Assembly (NCBI GenBank): GCA_934660915.1 | Contig: CAKUIF010000003.1 | Coordinates: 62,001 to 126,000, forward strand | Origin: an uncultured Olsenella sp. | Lineage (GTDB): Bacteria > Actinomycetota > Coriobacteriia > Coriobacteriales > Atopobiaceae | DNA: 64,000 bases | Direction: 5' to 3' | Shown here: in pieces, positions 25,010 to 33,334 of the stretch | Numbering within the stretch: the stretch's first letter is position 1 | Layout of the letters: every line of letters begins with the position of its first letter | Notes under the pieces: generated by a model | What the model saw: the letters and a program-made list of their open reading frames with translations, nothing else | Told to the model about the DNA's origin: nothing | Databases searched by the model: none | Program-made: the position numbers and the translations under genes

Positions 25010-25456
25010 CTATCGCATCCACAGCGTTTCTGCCAGCGAGCACCACTTGTCCGCGGCGCAGATGAGCCACGCCTCGGCGCTCGCGGGGATGCGCGTGGGC
25101 GGCAGCGGCCACATGTGGGCGGCTATGGCGTTCTCCTCCAGCGGCGAGAGGTCGAAGTCCTCACGCGCCTTTTCCAGCGCAAAGACGGGGTGCATCGTCG
25201 CGTGGGCGGTGTGCCCCGGCTCGTGCCAGTCGTAGAGGAAGTAGTCGTGAAGAAGTGCCGCGCGCACGAGCTCGCGCTCGCTGACGCGCAGGTGAAGGGC
25301 CTCGGCCATGCCGACGGCAGCCTTGGCCACGCGGACGCAGTGCGCCCAGGTGCTCACGCGCCCGTGCTGGACGGAGTCGCGCATCCGGGGGACGCGGGCC
25401 GCGCCCTCCAGCTCGGCCACCTGCCTGTGGAATCGCTCGAGCGCCTCCGGGCTCAT
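25010..25456 (-). CDS. HD-domain phosphohydrolase
   Basis: 148 residues. A HD motif set is present: HCVRVAKAA, LLHDYFLYDWH (HD pair), HATMHPVFAL, and an AAHMWPL with the distal histidine, then a conserved aspartate in CAADKWCSLAE. Small HD proteins of this kind hydrolyse nucleotides or unknown phosphate esters. The start overlaps the end of the upstream membrane gene as ATGA, so translation is coupled. Confidence 0.87.
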   Translation of the reverse strand: MSPEALERFHRQVAELEGAARVPRMRDSVQHGRVSTWAHCVRVAKAAVGMAEALHLRVSERELVRAALLHDYFLYDWHEPGHTAHATMHPVFALEKAREDFDLSPLEENAIAAHMWPLPPTRIPASAEAWLICAADKWCSLAETLWMR

Positions 25457-26295
25457 CGCTTACCGCCTTTACGCTGGAGCAGCGCGTCGAGCGCGTCGGT
25501 GAGCCTGCGCGCCGCGACGCCGCGGCCCTTATTGGTAAAGCGGCGGGTGTTGTGCAGGATGTGCTGTTGGCGGGCGTTGAGGTGGCCTGCGATGGCGCCT
25601 AGGCGCTCGGCGCCGCCCTCGCGCAGCCGTTCGGCGCGCTCGCTGCCCGTCTCGATCAGGCGGTCGGCTCCCTCGACGACCGCTGCGTGCGCGTCGCCGA
25701 TCGTTGCCTGCACCTCGTTGAACGTGGCCTGGACGCGCTGGTTGAGCTCGGCCTCCGCGCGCTCGATGGCAGCGAGGACCTCGGTCAGCGTGCAGACCGT
25801 CAGCGTCGTGTCGGCGGCGAGCATCGCCGTGCATACGAGCGCGCACGTCTCGAAGGCAAGCGGGGGCACCGTCGCGGACACAATCCTGACCAGCGGGATC
25901 GCAATGTAGACGACGCCCAGTCCGGCGGCGCCGAAGAGCGCCGCCGCCGGCACGCAGACGCGACCGTTGAGGTTGAGCGGCAGGTTCGAGTAGTCCCACC
26001 ACACGGTTCCGAAGGCGTGCTCGAGCACGATCGACGTCACCCACTCGATTGCCGACGCGCCGGCGGCGCAGATAAAGAAGACGGCGACGGGTGACGGCGC
26101 CAGGGCCTCGACCGCGGACGAGCCGAAGACCGCGATGGCTGCCACGGCGCCGGCGCCGTAGATCGGGCAGAGCGGGCCGAACAAAAACCCGCGGTTGCAC
26201 CAGCGCTTCTCGGTGATCGAGCAGTAGGCGGACTCGAATATCCAGCCAAAAAGGCCAAAGAGCACGAACCAGACGACGTATTGGCTAACGATCAA
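25453..26295 (-). CDS. CmpB-family (putative ABC permease, PF06541-like) membrane protein
   Basis: 280 residues. Four to five helices occur in the first 180 residues (YVVWFVLFGLFGWIFESAYC with the usual ITEKRWCNRGFLFGPLCPIYG block, AIAVFGSSAVEALA, FFICAAGASAIEWVTS). A long charged coiled region (about 180-250) and a basic tail follow. Databases name the family putative ABC transporter permease, though no ATPase gene is near. The WVTSIVLEHAFGTVWWDYS block is typical. Coupled to the HD gene by a 4-bp overlap. Confidence 0.85.
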   Translation of the reverse strand: MIVSQYVVWFVLFGLFGWIFESAYCSITEKRWCNRGFLFGPLCPIYGAGAVAAIAVFGSSAVEALAPSPVAVFFICAAGASAIEWVTSIVLEHAFGTVWWDYSNLPLNLNGRVCVPAAALFGAAGLGVVYIAIPLVRIVSATVPPLAFETCALVCTAMLAADTTLTVCTLTEVLAAIERAEAELNQRVQATFNEVQATIGDAHAAVVEGADRLIETGSERAERLREGGAERLGAIAGHLNARQQHILHNTRRFTNKGRGVAARRLTDALDALLQRKGGKR

Positions 26296-26333
26296 GGGCG
26301 TGTCCTCGCAGGTAGACTACAAATCAAAGGAGC

Positions 26334-26996
26334 TTAGCACAGATGCGCGCTCGGGCAGATGTCCTCCAGGGGGCAGCCCTCGCACTTGGGCGAGCGCGCC
26401 GGGCAAACCTCGCGCCCGAAGCGGATCCACTGGTGGTTCACGTCTTTCCACAGCTCGCGCGGCAGGATGGCCAGGAGATCCTGCTCGGTCTTGAGCGGCT
26501 CCTTGGCGTGGGTCTTCGGCGAGAGCCCGAGCCGATGGGCGATGCGGTTCACATGGGTGTCCACCGCGATGCCCTCCACGATGCCGAAGCTCACGTTGAG
26601 CACGATGTTCGCGGTCTTTCTCCCCACGCCCGGCAGGCTCGTGAGCTCGCCCATCGTGTGCGGGACCTCGCCTCCGAAGTCGGAGACGATCGCCTGCGCG
26701 CACTCGACGCAGTGGCGCGCCTTGGTCTTGTAGAAACCGAGGCTGCGGATGACCTCGGCGACCTCGGCAGGGGAGGCAGCAGCTAGGTCGGCGGGCGTGG
26801 GCCAGCGGCGGAAGAGCTCGGGCGTCACGCGGTTCACCTGCGCGTCGGTGGTCTGCGCGGAAAGAAGCACCGCGATGACCAGGTGGAAGGGGCTCTCATG
26901 GTTGAGGAAGCACTCGACGGGCCCGTACAACGCGTCGAGGCGCCGGCACACCTCGACGGCGCGCGCCGACTTCGCGGCCTTGGTCTCCCTGGGCAT
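26334..26996 (-). CDS. nth: Endonuclease III (DNA glycosylase/AP lyase) Nth
   Basis: 220 residues. Removes oxidised pyrimidines and nicks AP sites. The helix-hairpin-helix holds the catalytic lysine (LPGVGRKTANIVLNVSFG) followed by the catalytic aspartate (AVDTHVNRIAHRLGL). The C-terminal cluster cysteines have the C-x6-C-x2-C-x5-C spacing (CPARSPKCEGCPLEDIC). ATG 26996 follows GGAAGGAG. Single gene, divergent from the deformylase-like gene. Confidence 0.96.
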   Translation of the reverse strand: MPRETKAAKSARAVEVCRRLDALYGPVECFLNHESPFHLVIAVLLSAQTTDAQVNRVTPELFRRWPTPADLAAASPAEVAEVIRSLGFYKTKARHCVECAQAIVSDFGGEVPHTMGELTSLPGVGRKTANIVLNVSFGIVEGIAVDTHVNRIAHRLGLSPKTHAKEPLKTEQDLLAILPRELWKDVNHQWIRFGREVCPARSPKCEGCPLEDICPSAHLC

Positions 26997-27071
26997 CTTG
27001 CTCCTTCCCGGCGCGAAATCAGGCGCTCGCCCGCGCCGAACCCTCGCGCAAAACGTTGCAGATAGAAGCAA

Positions 27072-27080
27072 TGATATACT
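27072..27080 (+). promoter_or_regulatory. Extended -10 promoter of the deformylase-like gene
   Basis: TGATATACT (TG-N-TATACT) lies about 28 bp before the likely +1-to-ATG leader of the gene at 27116. No -35 of good fit is seen, which extended -10 promoters tolerate. Confidence 0.5.
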
Positions 27081-27115
27081 CGACGGCGCCGAAGACCCAT
27101 CGAAAGGAACCGCCC

Positions 27116-27535
27116 ATGATCCGTGAACTCGTCTGCGACGACGCCATTCTTTCCACGCCCTGCGCGCCCGCGACCGCTGAGGACGCCGAGCTCGCCCAGG
27201 ACCTCATCGACACCATGAACTCCCTCGAGGACGCCGTGTGCCTCGCTGCCAACCAGGTCGGCGTCGCCCGCGCCGTCGTGGTCTACAAGGGCGACGACGA
27301 GCGCGACTACGTGCTCTACAACCCCAAGATGCTCATGGGCCTCGGCCCCCAGAAGCTCGTCGAGAGCTGCATGACGCACGAGGGCGAGAGCCGCGTGACC
27401 CGCTTTGTCAAGATCAAGGTCGCCTACGACGAGCTCGTCGACGGTGCCCTCGTCCCCCGCAAGAAGGAGTTCTTCGGCTGGGAGGCCCAGATGGTCCAGC
27501 ACATGATCGACCACTGCAAGGGCAAGCTGGTCTAA
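27116..27535 (+). CDS. Peptide deformylase-like protein lacking the HExxH glutamate
   Basis: 139 residues, belonging to the short deformylase family of Firmicutes and relatives. Motif 1 reads CLAANQVG (consensus GxGLAAxQ). Motif 2 reads ESCMTHEG where EGCLS is expected, keeping the cysteine. Motif 3 reads QHMIDHCKG, so both metal histidines remain but the catalytic glutamate is methionine. In true deformylases that Glu activates water. The protein may be inactive, bind formyl-peptides without cutting them, or use another base. ATG 27116 follows GAAAGGAA. Another def gene should exist elsewhere if this one is inactive. Confidence 0.85.
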   Translation: MIRELVCDDAILSTPCAPATAEDAELAQDLIDTMNSLEDAVCLAANQVGVARAVVVYKGDDERDYVLYNPKMLMGLGPQKLVESCMTHEGESRVTRFVKIKVAYDELVDGALVPRKKEFFGWEAQMVQHMIDHCKGKLV

Positions 27536-27566
27536 GCCGGCAAAACCGCATCTCAACTGACGTACA

Positions 27567-27599
27567 GACGCAAAGGGCCCGCCCCTTTGCGTCTTTTTT
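27567..27599 (+). terminator. Terminator of the deformylase-like gene
   Basis: Perfect 11-bp stem GACGCAAAGGG / CCCTTTGCGTC with a 5-nt loop, followed by TTTTTT. Confidence 0.95.
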
Positions 27600-27667
27600 G
27601 TGCCGCCGTCCGCAGCGGGTACATATGAATTTGTACAACCAAGGCAAATGACGGCATGGGAGGCAAT

Positions 27668-28633
27668 ATGTGCACTGCGGTTAGGTTCAACGCATCCGAC
27701 GGCGGCATGTTCATGGGCCGCAACCTCGACTGGGGCTGCGGTTACGGGCAGAAGCCCCGGGTGGTGCCCGCGGGGTTCCCCGTGACATACCGCTTCATGG
27801 ACGACGCCCCGGCCGCCCACGCCGCCATCGGCATGTGCGTCGACTTCCAGAACTACCCGATGTTCTTCGACTGCGGCAACGACGCGGGCCTCGCTGTGGC
27901 GGGCCTCAACTTCCCCGGTTTCGCCGCCTACGCCGACGCGCCGGCCGACGGAAAGAAGAACGTCTGCGCCTTCGAGTTCCCGCTGTGGGTCGCGGCCACG
28001 TTCGCGAGCGTCGACGAGGTTGAGGGCGCGCTTGCAAACACCGTTATCGTGGGCGAGAGCGCGGGCGAGGGCCTGGGCGTCTCGTATTTGCACTGGATCG
28101 TCGGCGACGCTTCCCGCAGCATCGTCGTCGAGAGTCGCGCGGACGGCCTCCATGTGGTAGACGACCCCGTCGACGTGCTCGCCAACCAGCCTTCCATCGA
28201 GTGGCACCTCGAGAACCTGCGCAGCTACGTCACGGTGACCAACGAGTTCCCCGAGGCCTCCCAGTGGCGCAGCGCCAAACTTGTGCCCTACGCTGCGGGC
28301 GCGGGCATGCGCGGCATTCCGGGCGACTCCTACTCTCCCTCCCGCTTCGTCAAGGCCGCCTACCTCAACGCGAGCTACCCCGAGAAGGACAGCGAGAAGG
28401 ACAACGTCATCCGCATGTTCCGCACGCTCGAGGGTGTGGCCATGGTCGAGGGCGCCGCGCGCATGGGCGATGGTACCTTCGAGCGCACGCTCTATACCAG
28501 CTGCTTTGCCGCGAAGAGCGGCCGCTATTATTGGTCGACCTACGAGGACCCCGCGATCCGCTACGTCAGCCTCGCCGACGCCGCGGGCGCGCCGGTCGAT
28601 AAGCTCTACGTTCCCGAGCCGCGACTTCGCTAG
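27668..28633 (+). CDS. Choloylglycine hydrolase-family enzyme (bile salt hydrolase/penicillin acylase-like)
   Basis: 321 residues. Choosing ATG 27668 (GGGAGGC five bases upstream) puts Cys at position 2, the Ntn nucleophile exposed after Met removal. Supporting residues are Arg and Asp in FMGRNLDWG, Asn in AGLNFPG, VTNEFPEASQW in place of the more usual TNSPxxxWQ, and GIPGDSYSPSRFVKAAYL with the arginine of the active site. The family splits conjugated bile salts or penicillin V and other N-acyl amides; the altered TN block leaves substrate open. No signal peptide, so cytoplasmic. A bile-salt role would fit a gut Coriobacterium. Confidence 0.88.
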   Translation: MCTAVRFNASDGGMFMGRNLDWGCGYGQKPRVVPAGFPVTYRFMDDAPAAHAAIGMCVDFQNYPMFFDCGNDAGLAVAGLNFPGFAAYADAPADGKKNVCAFEFPLWVAATFASVDEVEGALANTVIVGESAGEGLGVSYLHWIVGDASRSIVVESRADGLHVVDDPVDVLANQPSIEWHLENLRSYVTVTNEFPEASQWRSAKLVPYAAGAGMRGIPGDSYSPSRFVKAAYLNASYPEKDSEKDNVIRMFRTLEGVAMVEGAARMGDGTFERTLYTSCFAAKSGRYYWSTYEDPAIRYVSLADAAGAPVDKLYVPEPRLR

Positions 28634-28677
28634 GAGCTTCCTGCCTGAACGCCCGACGCCGCGGTTCGTCGGAGGGT

Positions 28678-28722
28678 GCCCCGGGTCAAGTCGCGTTTGC
28701 GCGGCCGGCCCGGGGCGTCTTT
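28678..28722 (+). terminator. Weak terminator after choloylglycine hydrolase gene
   Basis: Stem GCCCCGGG (28678-28685) with CCCGGGGC (28709-28716) and a 23-nt loop, followed by GTCTTTG. The T-run is short. Confidence 0.5.
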
Positions 28723-28835
28723 GTGTCTGCGGTGTCCACGTGGGCTTGGGAGAGCCGCCCTGCCCCGGCACTTCTTGCCGGCTTTGGTGGGAGAATGGGC
28801 ATTCGAATGGATCGAACGGCTGGAAGGGCAGGCAC

Positions 28836-31358
28836 ATGAAGCAGCGCGGGGCGGCGCCGGACCACATCGAGGTGCGCGGGGCGCGCGTGCACAACCTGCG
28901 GGGCGTCGACGTCGACGTCCCTTTGAACGAGCTCGTGGGCATCGCGGGCGTCTCGGGCTCCGGCAAAAGCTCGCTCGCGCTCGGCGTGCTCTACGCCGAG
29001 GGCTCGCGCCGCTACCTCGAGGCGCTGTCGACCTACACGCGCCGGCGCCTGACCCAGGCCGCCAGCGCCGACGTCGACGAGGTGCGCCACGTGCCGTCGG
29101 CGCTCGCCCTGCACCAGCGGCCGGCCGTGCCGGGTGTGCGCTCGACCTTCGGCACCATGTCTGAGCTCGAGAACTCCCTGCGCCTCATGTTCTCGCGCCT
29201 GGCGTCGCACCGCTGCCCGCGCTGCGGCGCCTATGCCGAGCCGACCATGAACGTCGCGGCCGGGCTACCGATCACGTGCCCTTCTTGCGGCAATGCATTC
29301 TTTGGCCCCGACGCCGAGGGCCTTGCCTTCAACAGCACCGGCGCCTGTCCGACCTGCGGCGGGACCGGCGTCGTGCGCCGCGTGAACGAGGCGGCGCTCG
29401 TGCCCGACGAGTCCATCTCGATCGACGACGGCGCCGTGCTGCCGTGGGGAAGCCTCATGTGGGACCTCATGAAGCAGGTCTGCGGCGCCATGGGCGTGCG
29501 CACCGACGTGCCGTTTTGCGAGCTCACGCCCGAGGAGCGCGACATCGTCTTTCACGGCCCGGCCGAGAAGCGCCACATCCTCTACCGCTCAAAGAAGGGC
29601 GACGACTTCGCCGAGCTGGACTTTACTTACTTCAACGCCGTCTACACGGTGGAAAACGCGCTCTCCAAGGCCAAGGACGAGAAGGGCCTGAAGCGCGTCG
29701 CGCGCTTCTTGATAGAGGGGCCGTGCGAGGACTGCGGCGGCACGCGCCTTTCGGAAGCGGTCCGCGCCCCGCGTGTGGCGGGCATCGGACTTGCCGACGC
29801 GAACGCGATGACGCTCACCGAGCTTGTGGGCTGGGTCGCCCAGGTGCCGGGGACGCTGCCTGCCCCGATGCGGTCCATGGCGGCGTCCATCTGCGATTCT
29901 TTCCGGCGAACCGCTGCCCGTCTCATGGATTTGGGCTTGGGCTACCTGAGCCTCGACCGCGCGGGCGCCACGCTGTCGACCGGCGAGCGCCAGCGCGTCC
30001 AGCTCGCGCGCGCTGTGCGCAACCAGACCACCGGCGTGCTCTATGTGCTCGACGAGCCCTCCATCGGCCTGCACCCGGCCAACGTCGATGGCCTTCTGGG
30101 CGTCATGGGCGACCTCGTGGCCGACGGCAACTCCGTCGTCATGGTCGACCACGACACACGGATCCTCGCCGAGGTCGATCACCTGATCGAGATGGGGCCC
30201 GAGGCGGGCGCGGGCGGCGGCACGGTGGTCTGCGAGGGCTCCGTCGCCGAGGTCGAGGCCAGCCCCGTCTCGCTCATCGGGCCGTACCTAAGCGGCAAGA
30301 AGAACGTCCGCGTCCGGGAGCGCGCCGCGGCAGACGAGGTGTTTGACCTGGGGTCTATTTGGATCGAGACCGATGCCATCCACACGGTGCGCCCCCTTGA
30401 GGTAAAGATCCCGCGCGGCCGGCTCGTGGCCGTCACGGGCGTCTCGGGCTCGGGCAAGACGACGCTTGTGCTGGAGTCGCTCGTGCCGGCCGTCAACGCC
30501 GCCGCGGCCGGCAAGCCGCTTCCCGCCCACGTGCGCAACGTGGATGCGGAGGGAATCGCGCGCGCCTGCCTCATCGACGCCACGCCCATCGGCGCCAACG
30601 CGCGCTCGACGGTGGCCACCTACGTCGGCGTCCACGACGAGCTGCGCCGCGCCTACGCGCGCTTGCCCGAGACCAAGGCGGCGGGCTACAAAGCCGGCGA
30701 CTTCTCGTACAACACGGGGCGCCTACGCTGCCCGACCTGCGATGGAATCGGCTCCATCAGCCTCGACGTGCAGTTTTTGCCCGACGTGGACATCACGTGC
30801 CCCGAGTGCCGCGGGAGCCGCTACGCCGCGGCGGCGTCGGGCATCCACCGCGCTCCCAAGGGCACACCCGAGGGCGCGGACGGCCCCGCGGTGGGCCTCA
30901 CGTTGCCGCAGCTCATGGCCATGAGCGTCGAGGAGGCGCTCGACGCCTGCCGCGACATCAAGCGTGTGGCCTCCCGCCTGCAGACGCTTTGCGACCTCGG
31001 GCTCGGCTACCTCACCTTGGGGGAGGCGACGCCCGCCCTTTCCGGCGGCGAGGCGCAGCGCCTCAAGCTCGCGAGCGAGATGGGCCGCGCCCAGGCCGAC
31101 TCGGTCTTCGTGTTCGACGAGCCTACCATCGGCCTGCACCCGCGCGACGTGGCGACGCTGCTGGGCGTCTTTGACCGGCTCGTCTTGGCCGGCGCGACGG
31201 TGGTCGTCATCGAGCACGACCTCGACCTCATCGCCAATGCGGACTACGTCGTGGACATGGGGCCGGGCGGCGGCTCGGAGGGCGGCCGCGTGGTCGCCTG
31301 CGGCACGCCCGAGCAGGTCGCGGCAAACCCGGATTCCGTGACGGGGCGCTACCTTTAG
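28836..31358 (+). CDS. UvrA2-like ABC-ATPase (excinuclease subunit A paralogue)
   Basis: 840 residues, about 100 shorter than housekeeping UvrA. Two ABC modules are present. Walker A AGVSGSGKSSLALG at about 33-46 and TGVSGSGKTTLVLE at about 535-548. Signatures STGERQRVQLAR and LSGGEAQRLKLAS, Walker B VLDEPSIGLHP and VFDEPTIGLHP. Zinc modules are CPRC...CPSC, CPTC and CPTC...CPEC. The UvrB-binding insert near the N-terminus is reduced, as in class II UvrA (DrrC-like), which are linked to resistance against DNA-binding drugs. ATG 28836 is chosen from GAAGGGC upstream; a longer frame overlaps the BSH-like gene. Confidence 0.88.
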   Translation: MKQRGAAPDHIEVRGARVHNLRGVDVDVPLNELVGIAGVSGSGKSSLALGVLYAEGSRRYLEALSTYTRRRLTQAASADVDEVRHVPSALALHQRPAVPGVRSTFGTMSELENSLRLMFSRLASHRCPRCGAYAEPTMNVAAGLPITCPSCGNAFFGPDAEGLAFNSTGACPTCGGTGVVRRVNEAALVPDESISIDDGAVLPWGSLMWDLMKQVCGAMGVRTDVPFCELTPEERDIVFHGPAEKRHILYRSKKGDDFAELDFTYFNAVYTVENALSKAKDEKGLKRVARFLIEGPCEDCGGTRLSEAVRAPRVAGIGLADANAMTLTELVGWVAQVPGTLPAPMRSMAASICDSFRRTAARLMDLGLGYLSLDRAGATLSTGERQRVQLARAVRNQTTGVLYVLDEPSIGLHPANVDGLLGVMGDLVADGNSVVMVDHDTRILAEVDHLIEMGPEAGAGGGTVVCEGSVAEVEASPVSLIGPYLSGKKNVRVRERAAADEVFDLGSIWIETDAIHTVRPLEVKIPRGRLVAVTGVSGSGKTTLVLESLVPAVNAAAAGKPLPAHVRNVDAEGIARACLIDATPIGANARSTVATYVGVHDELRRAYARLPETKAAGYKAGDFSYNTGRLRCPTCDGIGSISLDVQFLPDVDITCPECRGSRYAAAASGIHRAPKGTPEGADGPAVGLTLPQLMAMSVEEALDACRDIKRVASRLQTLCDLGLGYLTLGEATPALSGGEAQRLKLASEMGRAQADSVFVFDEPTIGLHPRDVATLLGVFDRLVLAGATVVVIEHDLDLIANADYVVDMGPGGGSEGGRVVACGTPEQVAANPDSVTGRYL

Positions 31359-31403
31359 CGGCAGGCGAGGCCGGGCCAAGAAGGGCCGCCGCCCCGGCAC
31401 CGC

Positions 31404-31988
31404 CTACATGCCGGAAAAGCCGGTCTGGCGCAGCGCCTCGTAGAGGACGACCGCCGCGGCGTTGCTCAGGTTGAGCGCGCTGATGCGGTAGTCGTCGGGG
31501 TCGATGAAGTTGCCGCAGATGTCCTGGCGAAGGATCGGGTGGGCGCTCGGCTTGCCCGCCGGCTCGGCCCAGGTGTCCGCGTCCTTGATCGTGACGGCGT
31601 CGGGCAGCATGGGGATCCGCTCGCAGCGCTCAGGTGCCGACACCAGGACCTCCTCGGGGATGCCCGAGGACTCCTTGCCAAAGACGAGGTAGTCCCCATC
31701 GTCGTATGCGGCCTCGGCGTAGGTGCGCCGGGCCTTCTTTGTAAGGTAGTGGATGCGCGCGTCGTCGACGGTAAGGCCGTTTGCCTGCAAAAACTCCTGC
31801 CACCCGTCGTAGACGCGCACATCGAGGCTCCTCCAATAGCCGAGCCCCGCGCGATGCAGCATGTGGTCGTCGAGCGCAAAGCCGAGCGGGCCCACGAGGT
31901 GCAGGACAGAACCCGTGACCACGCAGGTGCGGCCGATGTTGCCTGTGTTCGCGGGGATCTCGGGCTCATAGAGGACGACGTTCATCAT
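31404..31988 (-). CDS. trmL: tRNA (cytidine/uridine-34-2'-O)-methyltransferase TrmL
   Basis: 194 residues, SPOUT fold with C-terminal knot. N-terminal NVVLYEPEIPANTGNIGRTC, then YLVFGKESSGIPEEVL (motif 2) and the terminal ISALNLSNAAAVVLYEALRQTGF (motif 3). Between motifs 2 and 3 there is an insertion of about 35 residues (KDADTWAEPAGK to DPDDYR) compared with the short E. coli loop. It methylates the wobble base of leucine tRNAs using SAM. Start ATG 31988; ATG 31985 is an alternative. Convergent with the UvrA2-like gene. Confidence 0.92.
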   Translation of the reverse strand: MMNVVLYEPEIPANTGNIGRTCVVTGSVLHLVGPLGFALDDHMLHRAGLGYWRSLDVRVYDGWQEFLQANGLTVDDARIHYLTKKARRTYAEAAYDDGDYLVFGKESSGIPEEVLVSAPERCERIPMLPDAVTIKDADTWAEPAGKPSAHPILRQDICGNFIDPDDYRISALNLSNAAAVVLYEALRQTGFSGM

Positions 31989-32104
31989 GCGGCGATTTCC
32001 TTGTTTCTGTTTGGTTTGCTGCCATGCGGCATGAATCGTAGCGCAAAGGGCGGCTAAACTGACAGACGTTGAACTTGGGGCCGCATGGCTGCGGAAAGAA
32101 GGGA

Positions 32105-32950
32105 ATGCGCGTGGTTAAGCTGTTTGCCTCCGATCTGGACGGGACGCTGCTCAACGCGCTGCACAAAACCGACCCCGTGATTCTGGCCTCGCTGCGCCGG
32201 CTGCGCGCGGCGGGCGCGCACTTCTCGATAGCCACGGGACGGACGCTGCGGTCGAACCGCGCGCTCGGGTTCGAGGGAAACGTCGCCGTGGTCTGCGCCA
32301 ACGGCTCGATCGTGCTCGACGAGGAGGGGCGGATCGCCCGCACGGCGCCGCTTCCCGCGGGGTTCGCCGCCGAGCTCGCGTCCGCGTTCCCGTCGGCGCC
32401 GCTCGACTTCATCACCGCCGAGCACACCTACCACCTGTGCTCGGAGGAGCGCCACGTCGCCTCGTACGGTCACATGCCCGTCTGGCGCAAGGTCGTCATG
32501 CGCGGCATGAGCATGACGGGCGGGCCGGAGCACATCTACGATTGCGAGCCGGCGCAGATCGCCGAGCTCGAGGTCTGCAAGGTCAACGCGCATATCCAGG
32601 GGATGGGGGAGGCCTCCGAGGTCGCCGCGTTCATCGCCGAGCACGACGAGGTCGTCAACGCCCCCTTCGACCCCTCGATGTTCGAGGTCACGCGCGCCGG
32701 CGTGAATAAAGGCGAGGCCGTGGCGTGGCTGGCCGGCTACCTGGGCATTCGCGAGGACGAGGTCGCCGTCTACGGCGACGGAGGCAACGACATCCAGATG
32801 CTCGGGCGCTTTGCGGGGCACGGCCATGCTTACGCGACGAGCAACGGCTCCGACGCCGCCAAGTCCGCTGCCGGCAACGTGATCGGCAGCTGCGCGGGCT
32901 GGGCGGTGCCGCGCCACATGCTGCGGACGCTCCGCGAGCAGCGGGATTAG
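32105..32950 (+). CDS. Cof-type HAD-superfamily phosphatase
   Basis: 281 residues. HAD motif I is FASDLDGTLLN at about 5-15, motif II the serine/threonine in FSIATGRT, motif III the lysine in NKGEAVAWL and motif IV VYGDGGNDIQML. The large cap between about 85 and 185 defines the Cof/IIB class, which dephosphorylates sugars, flavins or pyridoxal phosphate. ATG 32105 follows GAAAGAAGGGA. No operon partner; the substrate cannot be inferred from context. Confidence 0.92.
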   Translation: MRVVKLFASDLDGTLLNALHKTDPVILASLRRLRAAGAHFSIATGRTLRSNRALGFEGNVAVVCANGSIVLDEEGRIARTAPLPAGFAAELASAFPSAPLDFITAEHTYHLCSEERHVASYGHMPVWRKVVMRGMSMTGGPEHIYDCEPAQIAELEVCKVNAHIQGMGEASEVAAFIAEHDEVVNAPFDPSMFEVTRAGVNKGEAVAWLAGYLGIREDEVAVYGDGGNDIQMLGRFAGHGHAYATSNGSDAAKSAAGNVIGSCAGWAVPRHMLRTLREQRD

Positions 32951-33014
32951 CCGCGGCCGCGCGCCCGGTGCCCGCTCTGGGCCTGCAGGCCCTGTTTCCG
33001 GCTCCGCGGCGGGC

Positions 33015-33131
33015 GATGGGGTACTTCTTTGGAAGTGGCCTAACTATTTAACTATCGACAAAACCGCAGGTCGCGTTTGGCCGCGCCCCGCTTTTGGCGC
33101 GTTAGGGTACTTCTTTGTAAGTAGGGTAACT
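33015..33131. repeat. Two short related repeats in a non-coding stretch
   Basis: GGGTACTTCTTT followed by an AAGT and a CTAAC/GTAAC tail occurs at about 33016-33043 and 33104-33131, each with a small inverted core (ACTTC...GAAGT in the first). The stretch 32951-33334 otherwise holds only the regulatory region of the next gene. No small ORF or RNA gene is recognised. Confidence 0.55.
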
Positions 33132-33235
33132 TTAACTGGGGGGGTGCCTTGCCAGGCCCTCACCGACCGCGCGCTCGGCGCCCTTCTTTCCACGTTCGGG
33201 CAAATACCTGCGTTGTGCGCCCCGTATTTACCAAG

Positions 33236-33321
33236 AAGTTCAATTTCGTTGTGCTATAGTGCGACCAGTTCAAAATCCAAATTGAACTTGTCAAGAAACC
33301 AAGATGATCTGAATTGAACTT
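33236..33321 (+). promoter_or_regulatory. Autoregulatory operator array of the XRE-aminotransferase gene
   Basis: Four copies of AGTTCAA / TTGAACT occur: AAGTTCAATTT at 33236, AGTTCAAAAT at 33267, AAATTGAACTT at 33279 and AATTGAACTT at 33312. The central pair forms the dyad AGTTCAA-N8-TTGAACT (33267-33288). An extended -10 box, TGCTATAGT (33252-33260), places the transcription start at about 33267, on the dyad. Binding there would block transcription. The only DNA-binding gene adjacent is the fusion gene itself. Confidence 0.75.
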
Positions 33322-33334
33322 TGGAGCCCGACCG

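Noticed and set aside
26834..28966. 710-codon minus-strand open frame
   Set aside because: Runs opposite the deformylase-like and BSH-like genes and across their terminator. It is an antisense artefact of GC3 bias.
32093..32104. GAAAGAAGGG before the HAD gene as a copy of the dispersed motif
   Set aside because: It also serves as the ribosome-binding site there, so such copies cannot be counted as independent signal; the exact 9-mer list leaves them out.
33314..33334. TTG 33314 as start of the XRE-aminotransferase
   Set aside because: It falls inside the last AATTGAACTT operator and has no RBS; ATG 33335 fits the HTH family start.
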